Counted from the first letter of the stretch, positions 29,027 to 38,824 are shown. The stretch is DNA of 43,503 nucleotides from Sporosarcina sp. (GCF_029257255.1 NZ_JARICI010000002.1:1-43503), one strand, 5' to 3'. Numbers and translations: made by a program. Notes: generated by a model from the letters alone, not told the origin.

Positions 29027-29060
29027 GCTATGAGCGCTTCGCAATGCTTTATGATTATCC
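29027..29060 (+). repeat. Family A minimal array, two units
   Basis: GGCTATGAGCGC (TATGA at 29029) and TTTATGATTATC (TATGA at 29050) are exactly 21 bases apart, again with an opening-type first unit and a closing-type last unit. It lies just before the glp operon terminator. Confidence 0.82.
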
Positions 29061-29106
29061 CCCGAATAAACGCGCACCACACCATCTCCAGCTGCCAAAC
29101 TCCATT

Positions 29107-29145
29107 AAAAAAGCTGCCAGGAAAGCAATCTAGCTTTCCCGACAG
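29107..29145 (-). terminator. Terminator of the glp operon
   Basis: On the minus strand CTGTCGGGAAAGC pairs with GCTTTCCTGGCAG (13 bp, two G-U pairs, six-base loop) and is followed by CTTTTTT. It lies 18 bases beyond the glpK stop. Confidence 0.92.
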
Positions 29146-29162
29146 ACTCCGCTCTACTATTT

Positions 29163-30659
<1,497 letters not shown>

Positions 30660-30688
30660 CTATTCCTCCAGTATCTAGTTATTTTCTA

Positions 30689-31540
30689 TTATACACGTTT
30701 TTGCTCTACTTCTGCCTTGGTTGCACTCGTTAACTGATAGACTGGTTCAGGTACATTGCGTACAGTAAATTGTGCAGCCAGCAGAACCGCTAAGACGATT
30801 GCACCAACGATCCAGAATGCTATGCTGTTTTCGCCGATGAAGAATTGACGATAAAATAAAGCTCCGAAAGCTCCACCCAGGACTGGCCCAACAACTGGTA
30901 TCCAGGCATAGCCCCAATCGGACGTCCCTTTCCCTTGAATTGGAAGGAAGAAATGCGCAATTCGGGGACCCAGGTCACGCGCAGGATTGATCGCGTAGCC
31001 AGTCGTACCGCCGAGCGACATGCCGATTGCGATGATGAGTGCACCGACAATGAGAGGATTTAGCCCTTCAGTGAATTCATTCGCACCGATTGACAGCAGT
31101 CCGAGAAGAAGGACGAATGTACCGATGATTTCACTTGTCAGATTAGAAAGCGGATGCCGGATCGCCGGACTCGTTGCAAATATCGCAAGCTTCGCCTCTT
31201 GGTCTTCTGTTTCTTTCCAGTGCGGTAAATATTGTAGATAGACAATGATCGCTCCTGCTATCGCTCCAAGCATTTGTGCAACGATGTACATCGGAACGTC
31301 TGCCCAAGCAAAATCCCCAATTGTTGCAAGGCCAATTGTAACTGCAGGATTCAAGTGCGCCCCACTGGCACCTCCAACCGCGTATACCCCCATTGCAACC
31401 GCCAGCCCCCAGCCAACTGTAATTACAATCCATCCTGCGCCCTCTGCCTTGGATTTCTTCAGCACTACACCGCCGACTACTCCCCCGCCAAAGATAATCA
31501 AAATCATTGTTCCTATCAATTCTCCAACAAATGGTGTCAT
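30689..31540 (-). CDS. glpF: Glycerol uptake facilitator (aquaglyceroporin)
   Basis: The 283-residue MIP-family channel has six membrane spans and both NPA boxes, HLNPAVTIG and YAINPARDLGPR. Its C-terminal tail (after about residue 255) is polar. ATG 31540 (MTPFVGELIGTMI) has GGGAGGAG upstream and is the family start; the open frame upstream runs through the leader and is not coding. It is expressed from its own promoter through a leader terminator that GlpP is expected to overcome. Confidence 0.97.
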   Translation of the reverse strand: MTPFVGELIGTMILIIFGGGVVGGVVLKKSKAEGAGWIVITVGWGLAVAMGVYAVGGASGAHLNPAVTIGLATIGDFAWADVPMYIVAQMLGAIAGAIIVYLQYLPHWKETEDQEAKLAIFATSPAIRHPLSNLTSEIIGTFVLLLGLLSIGANEFTEGLNPLIVGALIIAIGMSLGGTTGYAINPARDLGPRIAHFFLPIQGKGTSDWGYAWIPVVGPVLGGAFGALFYRQFFIGENSIAFWIVGAIVLAVLLAAQFTVRNVPEPVYQLTSATKAEVEQKRV

Positions 31541-31582
31541 CTTTTTTCTCCTCCCTATCGTTTTTTGTGATTGGAGAACATG

Positions 31583-31631
31583 AAAAAGCCCACAATTAAG
31601 CCCTTGCGCAAGGCAAGAAAATAATTGTGGG
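31583..31631 (-). terminator. Leader terminator of glpFK, probable GlpP antitermination target
   Basis: On the minus strand CCCACAATTA pairs with TAATTGTGGG around an inner CCTTGCGCAAGG hairpin and is followed by CTTTTT. It lies between the glpF promoter and the glpF start. In B. subtilis such leader terminators of glpFK and glpD are overcome by GlpP with glycerol 3-phosphate. Confidence 0.85.
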
Positions 31632-31667
31632 TTCCTGTACTCAACCACGTCTATGAACTTATCACCA

Positions 31668-31696
31668 AGTATATCTTTGATGGAATTGTCTGTCAA
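31668..31696 (-). promoter_or_regulatory. Sigma-A promoter of glpFK
   Basis: Perfect TTGACA (31696-31691) and TATACT (31673-31668) are 17 bases apart on the minus strand. The -35 box overlaps the glpP stop codon. Transcription would start near 31661 and pass through the leader terminator. Confidence 0.85.
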
Positions 31697-32274
31697 CAGG
31701 AATTTCCGGAATTTATATCTTTTGCGAATGATTCCCACAGCACATGATCTGAGGTCGTGACTGCCACCGCACCGGCACTGAGCGCATCGTCAATATGCTT
31801 CTTCGTCCGAATCAAACCGCCGTTGATAATCGGGATACCGGTTTGTGCTTGCACTTCCTCAATTAATTCAGGAATAACACCCGGCAGCATTTCAATAAAA
31901 TCAGGCGCCGTCTGCTTGATTAGCGAATAGCTTTTTTCCAGCGCGATCGTATCCAGCAGGAACATGCGCTGAATCGCAATAATGCCTTTCGCCTTCGCTT
32001 TTGCGATCATATTCGACCGCGTGGAAATAATGCCGGCCGGCCGAATATCATTGCAGAGAAAGTCTGCCGCGAAGTTATCTGTTTTCAAGCCCTGAATCAA
32101 ATCGGCATGGATGATCAGTTTTTTGCAACGCTTATCTGCCTCGTGCTTCAATGTCTTCACATTGCTTATATGCACTTCCAGCAGGACGATATATTCGAAC
32201 TGACTTTCAAGCAGTCTTTCGAATTGCTTTGCCGTCCGTGCAGCAGGCAGGATTTTCTGATTGTGGAAAGGCAT
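31693..32274 (-). CDS. glpP: Glycerol-3-phosphate-responsive antiterminator GlpP
   Basis: GlpP binds glp leader mRNA and prevents termination when glycerol 3-phosphate is present. The 193 residues fit the family, with KLIIHADLIQGLKTDNFAAD, DIRPAGIISTRSN, QTAPDFIEMLPGVIPE, GIPIINGGLIRTKKHID and AGAVAVTTSDHVLW. It starts at 32274 with GAGGAG upstream. It stands between glpD and glpF, unlike in B. subtilis where glpP is first in the cluster. Confidence 0.95.
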   Translation of the reverse strand: MPFHNQKILPAARTAKQFERLLESQFEYIVLLEVHISNVKTLKHEADKRCKKLIIHADLIQGLKTDNFAADFLCNDIRPAGIISTRSNMIAKAKAKGIIAIQRMFLLDTIALEKSYSLIKQTAPDFIEMLPGVIPELIEEVQAQTGIPIINGGLIRTKKHIDDALSAGAVAVTTSDHVLWESFAKDINSGNSC

Positions 32275-32318
32275 GATACGGATCTCTCCTCTAAAAGAGT
32301 TTTCTTTATAATACCATG

Positions 32319-33959
32319 TCAGATCACTGTCGTAGCTTTTCTAAGTTCCTCATTCAGTTCTTCTTCGTATTGTGTACGTTCATTTTCTGTCCATTGCAAA
32401 ATAGCCGCCATTTCGTTCAGCACGTCAGTCTTCCCAGCCTGCACATTATCGATATGGAAAAATAAGTCGCCAGTCCGGCGCACGAAAAAGTCTGTTGGCT
32501 TCACGGTCATTTCCTGTTCGATGGCATAACGCAACTTCACATAGAGAATTCTTGGCATTTGAGTCGCCGGTTCATAAGGAATGGCAAACACTTTATCCAC
32601 ATTCGAACCGTACAATGCAGCCAGATGCTGACTCTCACGTTCCGTAAAGCCAAGGGCCTGTCCGCGTTCAACCGCCTCGCGAATGAAACGTTTATAGTTC
32701 GATGAGCCGCCAATGTCGCCGCCGGAAATTGGGAAGTGTTTCGTGATGCTGCGCGGGAATTTCCGTCCCGTTTCATTGGACAGCTGACGTACAACTTTGT
32801 TAATGACGGTCTCCGCCATTTTACGATAGCCGGTCAGTTTTCCGCCAGCAATCGTGATCAGTCCTTTTTCCGAATCCCAAATCTCGTCTTTGCGAGAGAT
32901 TTCAGAAGGGCTCTTGCCTTCTTCATGAACGAGCGGACGCACGCCTGCCCACGTAGACTCAACGTCTTCTGCCGTAACCGTCACTTTTGGGAACATGTAA
33001 CGGATGGCATCGAGTATATACGTACGATCTTCTTCCGTAATCTGCATCTCTTTCGGATCACCTTCGTAAAAAGTATCCGTTGTGCCGACATATGCTTTAC
33101 CTTCACGCGGAATCGCAAAGATCATCCGCTTATCTGGCGTATCAAAGTAAATCGCCTGCTTCAGTGGAAATACTGACTGATCGAATACAAGGTGAATACC
33201 TTTTGACAGAATTAAATGTTTGCCTGCTGAAGGCCCGTCCATGTTTTTCACTTCATCCACCCAAGGTCCTGCCGCATTGATCACTTTCTTGGCTTGGATT
33301 GTCCATTTTTTATCAGACGTCATGTCTTCTACTTCCACGCCATTTATAGTTTGTTCATCATACGTGAATCCTGCTGCCTTTGCGTAATTCAGAATGACTG
33401 CACCTTTTTCAGCAGCGGCTTTCATTACTTCAATCGTCAATCGTGCGTCGTCTGTGCGGTATTCCACATACATCCCGCTGCCCTGCAGTCCTTCTTTTTT
33501 TACTAAAGGAGCCTGCTTCACTGTCTGTTCCACGTTGAGCATCGTTCTGCGCTCGGACTTCTTCACACCTGCCAGGAAATCATAGACCTGCAAACCAATC
33601 GCCGTCGAGAAGCTGCCGAATGTCCCGCCTTTATGGAATGGCAAAAGCATGCGTTCAGGCGTCGTGACGTGCGGTCCGTTTTCATAGACGATAGCCCGTT
33701 CTTTGCCGAGTTCCGCTACTTCCTTAATTTCAAACTGCTTCAGATAACGCAGCCCCCCGTGCACAAGCTTTGTCGAGCGGCTAGACGTGCCGGAAGCGAA
33801 ATCCTGCATCTCAATCAACGCAGTTTTCAATCCTCGCGTAACGGCATCAAGCGCAATCCCTGCCCCTGTAATACCGCCCCCGATAACCACTACGTCAAAT
33901 AACTCGGAATCCAATAAATCAATTACCTCTTGGCGTTTCATTGCTGAAAATGTAGTCAT
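32319..33959 (-). CDS. glpD: Aerobic glycerol-3-phosphate dehydrogenase
   Basis: This membrane-associated flavoenzyme oxidises glycerol 3-phosphate to dihydroxyacetone phosphate and passes electrons to quinone. The 546-residue protein has the FAD-binding VVVIGGGITGAGIALDA, DFASGTSSRSTKLVHGGLRY, AAGPWVDEV, WAGVRPLV and IAGGKLTGYRKMAE signatures plus a C-terminal DAO_C domain. It starts at 33959 after AAAGGAG. It is first in the glp gene order. I saw no clear sigma-A promoter or GlpP-type terminator in its leader. Confidence 0.97.
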   Translation of the reverse strand: MTTFSAMKRQEVIDLLDSELFDVVVIGGGITGAGIALDAVTRGLKTALIEMQDFASGTSSRSTKLVHGGLRYLKQFEIKEVAELGKERAIVYENGPHVTTPERMLLPFHKGGTFGSFSTAIGLQVYDFLAGVKKSERRTMLNVEQTVKQAPLVKKEGLQGSGMYVEYRTDDARLTIEVMKAAAEKGAVILNYAKAAGFTYDEQTINGVEVEDMTSDKKWTIQAKKVINAAGPWVDEVKNMDGPSAGKHLILSKGIHLVFDQSVFPLKQAIYFDTPDKRMIFAIPREGKAYVGTTDTFYEGDPKEMQITEEDRTYILDAIRYMFPKVTVTAEDVESTWAGVRPLVHEEGKSPSEISRKDEIWDSEKGLITIAGGKLTGYRKMAETVINKVVRQLSNETGRKFPRSITKHFPISGGDIGGSSNYKRFIREAVERGQALGFTERESQHLAALYGSNVDKVFAIPYEPATQMPRILYVKLRYAIEQEMTVKPTDFFVRRTGDLFFHIDNVQAGKTDVLNEMAAILQWTENERTQYEEELNEELRKATTVI

Positions 33960-34072
33960 ACTACTCTCTCCTTTATAATTAGAATCTTTTAATCCATTAC
34001 ACTCTACGTGTTTGCGTCTTCTGCATTTATAAGTTGGACTTAATGACCTGTATTCTAGAAGTTATCTAGTAC

Positions 34073-34264
34073 CGTTGATTTCCGTTCCAGGCGGACGCTT
34101 GTCTTGCGGGCCCGCGGTGAGCCAAGCGAACAGCGAAGGGTTCGCTTTGCCGTATTTCTGTGTACTTTACAGAAATTAAGGCAATACAGGGTGCTTTCTA
34201 CAAAACTTGGTCGCTACGCTCCCCTAAGTTGTCATCACCTGTCGGGCTGATCCTCCCAGAGTCG
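34073..34264 (-). repeat. Dispersed hairpin repeat, long form (copy R2)
   Basis: This is an inverted copy of the element at 17011-17224 with the same central insert (TTTCTGTGTACTTTACAGAAA region, GCGAACAGCGAAGGGTTCGC). One end, CCGTTGATTTCCGTTCCAGG, is well kept; the other stops near 34264 and runs into unrelated GC-rich hairpin sequence (GGCTCACACGAAGTGAGTC). It occupies a third of the 574-bp gap upstream of glpD; the rest holds only the terminator at 34402-34457. Confidence 0.85.
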
Positions 34265-34401
34265 ATTTAGCCGCGGGCTCACACGAAGTGAGTCATGCAG
34301 CCGTTGCCGCAGGACGCGGCGAACATAGGCTACCATGCACACCAATCAACTGATCAGGCTGTACATTGTAAATAGATTTTCAACTTATGTTGATAATAAA
34401 T

Positions 34402-34457
34402 AAAAAAAGAGACCTCAAAGGAACGATTGCACATGACAATCACTCTTTGAGGTCTCT
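34402..34457 (-). terminator. Large hairpin terminator, probably of spoIIID
   Basis: AGAGACCTCAAAG pairs perfectly with its complement; the loop itself can form a smaller hairpin (GATTG/CAATC). The minus strand then has T7. It lies 77 bases past the spoIIID stop and about 440 bases upstream of glpD. Confidence 0.88.
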
Positions 34458-34533
34458 CAATAACTCAAACCAGAAATATTAACTTGTCTGTATTGTATCA
34501 AGCCAACGAATAAATTACAAGTATTGGAACTGC

Positions 34534-34809
34534 TCATTTCACATTCGCCTTCTCTGCGGGGATTTCATTTTTCCATTTTTGACGGGTCGCCTCTCCTCCG
34601 CGTAAGTGGCGGATTGATTTATGGTAAGCAAGGATTTCTGCGACTTGCTCCGACAGACCCGGATCGACGTTCGGTAGCCGCTCGGTCAGATCTTTATGCA
34701 CCGTGCTTTTTGAATAGCCAGTGACATTGGCAAGCGCGCGCACGGTCAGTTTCGTTTCGATCAGCAGCTTTCCGAGACGTACGCAACGCCTTCTAATTTG
34801 CTCGTGCAC
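34534..34809 (-). CDS. spoIIID: Sporulation transcriptional regulator SpoIIID
   Basis: SpoIIID is a small mother-cell DNA-binding protein that activates or represses many sigma-E and sigma-K genes. The 91 residues have the helix-turn-helix TVRALANVTGYSKSTVHKDL, then TERLP and the basic region EILAYHKSIRHLRGGEATR that contacts DNA. The start is GTG 34809 after AAGGAAGAGG. Downstream mbl has been separated from it by the glp block. Confidence 0.96.
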   Translation of the reverse strand: MHEQIRRRCVRLGKLLIETKLTVRALANVTGYSKSTVHKDLTERLPNVDPGLSEQVAEILAYHKSIRHLRGGEATRQKWKNEIPAEKANVK

Positions 34810-34875
34810 GCCCTCTTCCTTTCTCTCTTCACTCCTTTAGGTACTGTATTGTATGCATCCGGCCCTGAACATATG

Positions 34876-34906
34876 AAAAAGCCATTCCGGGGGGCTGGAA
34901 TGGCTT
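34876..34906 (-). terminator. Terminator of spoIIQ
   Basis: AAGCCATTCC pairs perfectly with its complement around an eight-base C-rich loop; the minus strand ends in T5. It begins 14 bases past the spoIIQ stop. Confidence 0.9.
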
Positions 34907-34919
34907 CGTGTGTTATTTA

Positions 34920-35579
34920 TTAGAATGCTAGGAAATCATGCGGGTTGACCGCTACGCCTTCTTCATAGACTTCAAATTGTAAATGAACGCCGGCTTGCGG
35001 GTTCCATTCATTCTGAGTTGCTGTAGCAAGAACTTGTCCCTGCTGAACTTTGTCGCCCTCTTTTACTAGAACGCCTGTCAGTGAAGCGTAGACTGTCGTC
35101 TTACCGTCAGCGTGTTTCACCTTAATTTCATTGCCTTTGAATGAATCTACAATAACTTCTTCGACTGTACCGCTCATCGCCACCACTACTTCAAATGGCT
35201 GGCCATCCATAGAAAGCGCGAGACCCTTGCTTGTGACATACATCTGCTTGAATACGAGCAATGCTTTTTCGCGTGTTGCTTCATCTGCTGTAGGATCGTA
35301 AAACTCTTGTAAAATTGCGACTTGATCTAGCTGATCTTCATGGAATGGATACTTCAGTGTTTCTTTTTCTGCATTTGTTTCTACCGTGACATCTTTATTC
35401 GGCTGGTCGATCTTCGCCACATCGGATATTGCCACTTCGTCTTTGCCTGTCATAGCGGAGTATCCCCATACCATGCCGACAAATAAAAGCGCGACTCCCG
35501 TATAAATGGCAGGCCAGAACCAGCCGTTTTTAACTTTTTTACTATCCTGAGAAGGGATCTTTGGTTTTTCTTCTCTCAT
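34920..35579 (-). CDS. spoIIQ: Forespore engulfment protein SpoIIQ
   Basis: SpoIIQ sits in the forespore membrane and forms, with mother-cell SpoIIIAH, a channel-like link needed for engulfment and sigma-G activity. The 219-residue protein has one membrane span (about residues 23-42) and an external LytM/M23 fold (MSGTVEEVIVD, KVKHADGKTTVYASL, VKEGDKVQQGQVLA). The zinc ligands are missing: the first motif has no His, and the HxH becomes HLQ, so the domain should be catalytically inactive. It is shorter than the B. subtilis protein. ATG 35579 is 8 bases from GAGG; ATG 35585 and GTG 35588 are alternatives. Confidence 0.94.
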   Translation of the reverse strand: MREEKPKIPSQDSKKVKNGWFWPAIYTGVALLFVGMVWGYSAMTGKDEVAISDVAKIDQPNKDVTVETNAEKETLKYPFHEDQLDQVAILQEFYDPTADEATREKALLVFKQMYVTSKGLALSMDGQPFEVVVAMSGTVEEVIVDSFKGNEIKVKHADGKTTVYASLTGVLVKEGDKVQQGQVLATATQNEWNPQAGVHLQFEVYEEGVAVNPHDFLAF

Positions 35580-35609
35580 TGTCATCACCTCACTTGCATT
35601 CTTTGCAAG

Positions 35610-36557
35610 TTACGGCGATTTTAAACATTCGTCTCCTGATAAATTTATTTTTTGTATGCGAGTGCCTGTATAATAGTGGGAAATTATCTGCTCCGCCGTC
35701 CAGCCTTTTTGCGCAAATGCTTCCGCTCCATACTGGCTCATCCCCACACCATGTCCATAACCGAGCGTGGTAATATGCACAATTTGATTATTAACGTCAT
35801 AGGCAATATTGAAATCCGTCGATGCTAAATTAAGCTTCTCCCGGATCTGCCGTCCGCTCGCTTCATATTGGCCCGCGATGATTTTCTGGACCCGGCCTGT
35901 TGGATTCCTCACAAGCTGCAGCTCCCGGAATTCACTGGCATCCCAATTTAATTGAAGCTTACGGTTCCATTCCGTCAACGTCATCTGCAATTTACGTTCG
36001 ACTTCAGGGGCCACATCTTCCTCCCCCGGACTTTCTACGCTCTGCAAGTATTCCACTGGATTGCCGCTGAAGTTTTGTGCAGCTTCTGTCTGGCCATTAG
36101 ATGTAGAGAAGAACATCGCCGAAATGATTTCCTCACCGTGAACGACAATGTCCCCCCTCGTCGATTCCGCAGCTGCCCGGATCTTCTTTTCATTCTGCTT
36201 GAACGATTTGCCCCATCGTTCCTTGCGCTCAGCTTCTGTCCGGTACACCTGCGCCGACACATCTTTCGCAATCGGCTTCTTTCCTTTATCCGTATTACGC
36301 GCCGCATATGTGCGCGCCGCAATCACCTGGGCTTTCAGCGCTTCCTCATGGAAATCAGCCGGCATCTCCCCAGCCACAACCCCCACTACATACTCTTCCA
36401 ATGAAATCGGCTCGTCCACCCCGGTGACCGTAATCATGATCTCGCATGTCTTCTCCTTCCGTTGTTCTACCAGCTTCAGCTCTGGCGCTTGTCTTAGTAA
36501 GATGGGAATAAAAAATAAAGTGAGAATGATGAATAAAAAGAGTAGTTTTTTGTACAT
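35610..36557 (-). CDS. spoIID: Stage II sporulation protein D (peptidoglycan lytic transglycosylase)
   Basis: SpoIID trims septal peptidoglycan with SpoIIM and SpoIIP during engulfment. The 315-residue protein has an N-terminal membrane anchor (KLLFLFIILTLFFIPILL) and a SpoIID domain. The catalytic Glu lies in YVVGVVAGEMPADFHEEALK, followed by AQVIAARTYA, STSNGQTEAAQNF and GYGHGVGMSQYGAEAFA. The ribosome site before ATG 36557 is very poor. A CATAAAAT at 36590-36583 could be a sigma-E -10 box only 25 bases upstream. The gene stop is followed by a CTTGCA/TGCAAG inverted repeat before spoIIQ. Confidence 0.95.
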   Translation of the reverse strand: MYKKLLFLFIILTLFFIPILLRQAPELKLVEQRKEKTCEIMITVTGVDEPISLEEYVVGVVAGEMPADFHEEALKAQVIAARTYAARNTDKGKKPIAKDVSAQVYRTEAERKERWGKSFKQNEKKIRAAAESTRGDIVVHGEEIISAMFFSTSNGQTEAAQNFSGNPVEYLQSVESPGEEDVAPEVERKLQMTLTEWNRKLQLNWDASEFRELQLVRNPTGRVQKIIAGQYEASGRQIREKLNLASTDFNIAYDVNNQIVHITTLGYGHGVGMSQYGAEAFAQKGWTAEQIISHYYTGTRIQKINLSGDECLKSP

Positions 36558-36595
36558 ACTGGACTATATGTTGGTGCACGGAATTTTATGTAATA

Positions 36596-36629
36596 GAAAA
36601 AACCACGAACAATGAATGTCCATGGTTTT
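36596..36629 (-). terminator. Terminator of murA
   Basis: On the minus strand AAAACCATGGAC pairs with GTTCGTGGTTTT (12 bp, two G-U, seven-base loop) and is followed by more T. It begins six bases beyond the murA stop. Confidence 0.88.
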
Positions 36630-36635
36630 GAAATA

Positions 36636-37937
36636 TTATACGAGTTGTGTTGCTTCAGTGATTTCCTGTTCTGAAGAGACACGTGTAATGTCTGCACCCA
36701 ATGCTTTGAGCTTTTTGTCGAAGTCAACATAGCCGCGGTCTAGATGGATAAGTTCAGTAACGCGAGTGACCCCATCTGCTACGAGGCCAGCTAAGATTAA
36801 TGAGGCAGCGGCACGTAAATCAGTTGCTGCAACTTCAGCTCCCTGAAGCTTGGATGGTCCAGAAACGATTACAGAGCGTCCTTCAATCTTTACATCAGCA
36901 TTCATACGTCGGAACTCTTCCACGTGCATGAAACGATTTTCGAATACAGTTTCAGTCAATACGCCTGTACCTGTTGCCGTTAACATCAATGCCATCATTT
37001 GTGACTGCATATCTGTCGGGAAACCTGGATGCGGCATCGTCTTCAGATCGACTGCCTTCAATGGATGTTGCGCTGTAACGCGAACTCCTTCATCCAATTC
37101 CGTTACGACTACGCCCATTTCCGTCATTTTGGAAATGAGAGCTGTAGAGTGTTCAGGCACTGCATTTTCAATAACAATATCTCCGCCAGTGATGGCAGCT
37201 GCTACCATGAACGTTCCTGCTTCGATACGGTCAGGAATAATGTGGTGGACAGATGCATACAGTTTAGAGACGCCTTCAATACGTATATTGTCTGTACCGG
37301 CGCCGACTACTTTTCCGCCCATTTCATTAATGAAGTTCGCCAAGTCTACGATCTCCGGTTCTTTTGCAGCGTTCTCGATCACAGTGGTACCTTCAGCCAA
37401 TGCAGCAGCCGTCATGATGTTTTCTGTAGCGCCGACACTTGGGAAATCCAAGTAAATCTTTGCACCCTTCAAACGACCGTTAACCTTTGCTTCTACGTGA
37501 CCGTGTCCAAATGAAATTTCAGCACCCATTGCTTCGAAACCTTTCAAGTGCTGGTCAATCGGTCTTGAGCCAATCGCACAGCCGCCCGGCAATGCGACAC
37601 GAGCGAATCCATTGCGTGCCAATAATGGCCCCATTACTAAAATGGATGCTCTCATTTTACGTACAAACTCAAATTGCGCTTCGTCCGCCAGTCTTCCTTG
37701 AGAGTCGATGATCACTTCATTGTTCTCCGGGTTGTGCGTGATTTTCGCATTCAGACTTTTCAGTACCTCATTGATTGTCCGAACATCTGATAAGTTCGGA
37801 ACATCACGAATCACGTTCACACCTTCCGATGCCAATAAAGCAGCTGCTAAGATCGGCAGTACCGCATTCTTAGCTCCTTCTACACGCACGTTCCCTTGTA
37901 AAGTCCGTCCGCCGTTAATAATAATTTTTTCCACCAC
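36636..37937 (-). CDS. murA: UDP-N-acetylglucosamine 1-carboxyvinyltransferase (MurAA type)
   Basis: MurA makes the first committed step of peptidoglycan synthesis from PEP and UDP-GlcNAc. The 433-residue protein has the [17 protein letters not shown] motif (Lys22-Asn23 type), the active-site Cys in [14 protein letters not shown] (the fosfomycin target), and a C-terminal [14 protein letters not shown]. The start is GTG 37937 after GGAGGGG. Its position before spoIID matches B. subtilis murAA. Confidence 0.97.
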   Translation of the reverse strand: MVEKIIINGGRTLQGNVRVEGAKNAVLPILAAALLASEGVNVIRDVPNLSDVRTINEVLKSLNAKITHNPENNEVIIDSQGRLADEAQFEFVRKMRASILVMGPLLARNGFARVALPGGCAIGSRPIDQHLKGFEAMGAEISFGHGHVEAKVNGRLKGAKIYLDFPSVGATENIMTAAALAEGTTVIENAAKEPEIVDLANFINEMGGKVVGAGTDNIRIEGVSKLYASVHHIIPDRIEAGTFMVAAAITGGDIVIENAVPEHSTALISKMTEMGVVVTELDEGVRVTAQHPLKAVDLKTMPHPGFPTDMQSQMMALMLTATGTGVLTETVFENRFMHVEEFRRMNADVKIEGRSVIVSGPSKLQGAEVAATDLRAAASLILAGLVADGVTRVTELIHLDRGYVDFDKKLKALGADITRVSSEQEITEATQLV

Positions 37938-38051
37938 TAGCCCCTCCGAGTCAAGTTATATCCTACGCCCACAACCTATTATCATCAATAAACATTTTAG
38001 TAGTTATCCATCACATATTCATTCAGTTAATTCACACATAAAACATATTCT

Positions 38052-38080
38052 ATTGTACCCTGTAAAACATTACTAGACAA
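38052..38080 (-). promoter_or_regulatory. Sigma-A promoter of murA
   Basis: TTGTCT (38080-38075) and TACAAT (38057-38052) lie 17 bases apart on the minus strand, about 115 bases before the GTG start. Confidence 0.65.
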
Positions 38081-38139
38081 GTAACTTCCGGCGCAGTTTT
38101 TGAGTATTTCATACGTAACCTAGTATATGTGGCATTTTG

Positions 38140-38171
38140 ACACAATGTGTATATTACATACGATGTAATAT
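38140..38171. promoter_or_regulatory. Two adjacent palindromes, operator-like
   Basis: ACACA-A-TGTGT (38140-38150) abuts a perfect 9-bp inverted repeat ATATTACAT-ACG-ATGTAATAT (38151-38171). They lie 60 bases upstream of the murA promoter and about 200 bases from its start, in an otherwise plain AT-rich part of the 886-bp murA-ywzB gap. The binding protein, if any, is unknown. Confidence 0.4.
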
Positions 38172-38307
38172 TGGACATGTTTAACGTAATACCCCAGTTT
38201 AAAAGATTCTACACGCATTTTGACAAATTTAATTACGCTGGTGAGTAGTTTGTGTATTGTGTGGCATGTTAAGAGTTAAGTGAAGTTAGTTTGCAGTGGG
38301 GATTTGC

Positions 38308-38368
38308 GCTCTGGGCGTGCGGTGAGCCGCTGATCCTCCGGGAGTCGCCACCCGACGCTCCAATCCTA
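38308..38368 (-). repeat. Dispersed hairpin repeat, internally deleted copy (R4)
   Basis: About 60 bases keep only the ends of the element: GCGCTCTGGGCG, GCGGTGAGCC and then GCTGATCCTCCGGGAGTCGCC. The middle found in copy R3 is missing. It lies 216 bases from R3 in the inverted orientation. Confidence 0.65.
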
Positions 38369-38583
38369 ACAATGTACTGTGTCTAAACAAACGCAAAACT
38401 CATCATATGCAGGTACACAACTTAGCATAATTATTTAAAGGAATTTTACTTTTAAAAATCAGAATAAGTTGCGCTGTTAAGCCAAAAAATAATACATTTT
38501 TCTAAGTAAAATGCTTAGATTTATCACAAACCTATAATGCATTTTAATTACTTCTCCACTTACACAACCAGAGAGCCATGACA

Positions 38584-38714
38584 GTTGATCGTAGCGGAAG
38601 GCGGCGACTCCGGGAGGATCAGCCTCGACAGGTGAGACAACTTGGGGGAGCGAAGCGACCAAGTTGGCTCACCGCGAGCCCTCCGGAAAGCGTCCGCCTA
38701 GAGCGCAGATCAAC
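38584..38714 (+). repeat. Dispersed hairpin repeat, short form with terminal inverted repeats (R3)
   Basis: This 131-bp copy begins GTTGATC and ends GATCAAC. Inside are an outer GGCGG/CCGCC stem, CCGGGAGG with CCCTCCGG, and an inner CAACTTGG/CCAAGTTG stem around GGGAGCGAAGCGA. The whole can fold as one long hairpin. No protein is encoded. Similar GC-rich intergenic elements occur in other Bacillales, to my recollection. Confidence 0.82.
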
Positions 38715-38770
38715 GGTATCCCATCCTCAAACCATTTGCATAAACAGACACTTAAGGTTTTAACTTCGTT

Positions 38771-38795
38771 CAGCCGGAGTTTTAAACTCCGGCTG
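38771..38795. repeat. Perfect 12-bp palindrome
   Basis: CAGCCGGAGTTT pairs with its exact complement across one base. Neither strand has a following T run, so it is not a typical terminator. It lies 30 bases beyond the ywzB stop. Confidence 0.6.
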
Positions 38796-38824
38796 CTATC
38801 CCAGAGCACTTCAGCTGAAGGAAG

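Noticed and set aside
33960..34040. cre site or sigma-A promoter before glpD
   Set aside because: AAGACGCAAACA and TATAAA resemble pieces of the consensus but do not fit it in full, so no site is called.
35593..35609. Terminator between spoIID and spoIIQ
   Set aside because: CTTGCA/TGCAAG is only a 6-bp stem without a T run; it may be a weak processing or pause site.
36850..37455. 201-residue plus-strand frame
   Set aside because: It is entirely antisense to murA, which is unambiguous.
38137..38165. Plus-strand promoter TTGACA with TATATT in the murA-ywzB gap
   Set aside because: The spacing is wrong (7 bases to TATATT and no -10 at 16-18) and no plus-strand gene follows.
38771..38795. Rho-independent terminator of ywzB
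   Set aside because: The palindrome is perfect, but no T run follows on either strand.
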